DNA from: JBNKLG01 sp050292235
Lineage (GTDB): Bacteria > Pseudomonadota > Gammaproteobacteria > Chromatiales > Chromatiaceae
Direction: 5' to 3'
Assembly (NCBI GenBank): GCA_050292235.1
Contig: JBNKLG010000073.1
Location: 1 to 14,854 of the forward strand
Length of the DNA: 14,854 nucleotides
This document shows, in pieces, positions 14,589-14,854 of this stretch. Every line of letters starts with the position of its first letter. Positions within the stretch are counted from its first letter, which is position 1. Below the pieces are notes generated by a model. The model was not told the origin of the DNA, searched no databases, and saw only the letters and a program-made list of their open reading frames with translations. Both the position numbers and the translations under genes were made by a program.

Positions 14589-14617
14589 TTGCTATTAATT
14601 TAGTAGCGCGCTATGCT
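14589..14617 (+). promoter_or_regulatory. Sigma70-type promoter before the tautomerase-like gene
   Basis: TTGCTA (14589-14594) and TATGCT (14612-14617) are spaced by 17 bp and each match the consensus in 4 of 6 positions. The start would be near 14624, about 33 nt before the ATG. The surrounding DNA is AT-rich. An alternative weaker pair is TTGCTT (14571-14576) with TATTAA (14593-14598). Confidence 0.5.
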
Positions 14618-14656
14618 TTCCGTAGCGTACGGATAATTTTATCCAAGGAGAAAATC

Positions 14657-14785
14657 ATGCCTGTTATTACAATTGCCATCCATCCAATTGATCAAGAAAC
14701 AAAAAAACATCTGATCAAAGCAGTAACTGAAGCTGCTGCAAAAATAACCAATGTTCCCGTTGACAAATATGTTGTCTTTACCTGA
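14657..14785 (+). pseudogene. 4-oxalocrotonate tautomerase-like gene, apparently frameshifted
   Basis: AAGGAG lies 6 nt before the ATG at 14657. The product begins MPVITIAIHPIDQETKK, with the Pro immediately after Met that serves as catalytic base in tautomerase-fold enzymes, and continues TEAAAKITNVPVDKYVVF, the usual helix and second strand. It then stops after 42 residues, whereas family members have about 60-80. In the neighbouring frame the DNA continues as LPDYPLYSANVVSES, stopping at 14823-14825, which resembles the expected next part (E/D-Y-P-x-x-x-x-x-V). A loss of two bases or a gain of one near 14777-14780 would explain this. It may be a decayed gene, a sequencing error, or an abnormally short protein. 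Base composition is clearly more AT-rich than the pilus cluster, and it is transcribed away from it. Confidence 0.7.
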
Positions 14786-14854
14786 TTACCCATTATATTC
14801 AGCCAACGTTGTCTCTGAGAGCTAAACTTATTAGTAAGGGTGCAGTGTGAGGGT

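Noticed and set aside
1..14854. CRISPR arrays, tRNA or rRNA genes, insertion sequences
   Set aside because: I saw no regularly spaced repeats, no cloverleaf or rRNA signatures and no transposase or integrase frame in the window.

Overview
The window carries one long minus-strand gene cluster (about 13.7 kb down to 0.67 kb) encoding a type IV pilus / type II secretion-like envelope machine. It reads like a gammaproteobacterial chromosome: GC-rich coding DNA, PilM/N/O/P-type assembly proteins, a secretin, and dispersed REP-like repeats built around GTGGATAAGCGCAGCGC. The exact taxon cannot be told from the sequence; an environmental, perhaps sulfur-oxidising, gammaproteobacterium is a guess.

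Layout in the direction of transcription (high to low coordinates). (1) 14657-14785 (+): an AT-rich remnant of a 4-oxalocrotonate tautomerase-like gene, divergent from the rest, with its own sigma70-like promoter. (2) 14263-14656: no gene; holds a half copy of the REP-like repeat and that promoter. (3) 13882-14262: an unrecognised 126-aa cytosolic protein whose start codon lies inside a 19-bp dyad. (4) 13604-13881: regulatory gap with a bulged stem-loop, two direct repeats 30 bp apart and a good sigma54 (-24/-12) promoter. (5) 12551-13603: probable major pilin with a very long leader, followed by a hairpin. (6) 10218-12390: a GspG-like minor pilin, an unrecognised exported protein, and a second GspG-like minor pilin with an extra C-terminal domain. 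(7) 675-10170: PilM/PilN-like fusion, PilO-like protein, PilT-type ATPase, PilB/GspE ATPase, PilC/GspF platform protein, PilP-like protein, secretin and a small lipoprotein. Most of these genes overlap by 4-14 bp or are 2-21 bp apart, so one operon is likely. (8) 340-674: no gene; several stem-loops and a perfect 28-bp inverted repeat. (9) 1-339: the start of a MoxR-type AAA+ ATPase gene that runs off the window.

Working model: pilins are cleaved by a prepilin peptidase that is not in the window, assembled on the PilC platform by PilB, retracted by PilT, aligned by PilM/N-PilO-PilP, and pass through the secretin, perhaps helped by the lipoprotein as pilotin. A retraction ATPase argues for a pilus rather than a pure secretion system, while the GspG-like minor pilins look more like a T2SS. 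The most unusual points are a roughly 120-residue C-terminal domain on the secretin that resembles the C-terminal part of a family known from integrating conjugative elements (TIGR03749/DUF3438, from memory), a MshEN-like insert inside the PilM-like half of the PilM/N fusion, and the 38-residue leader of the major pilin.
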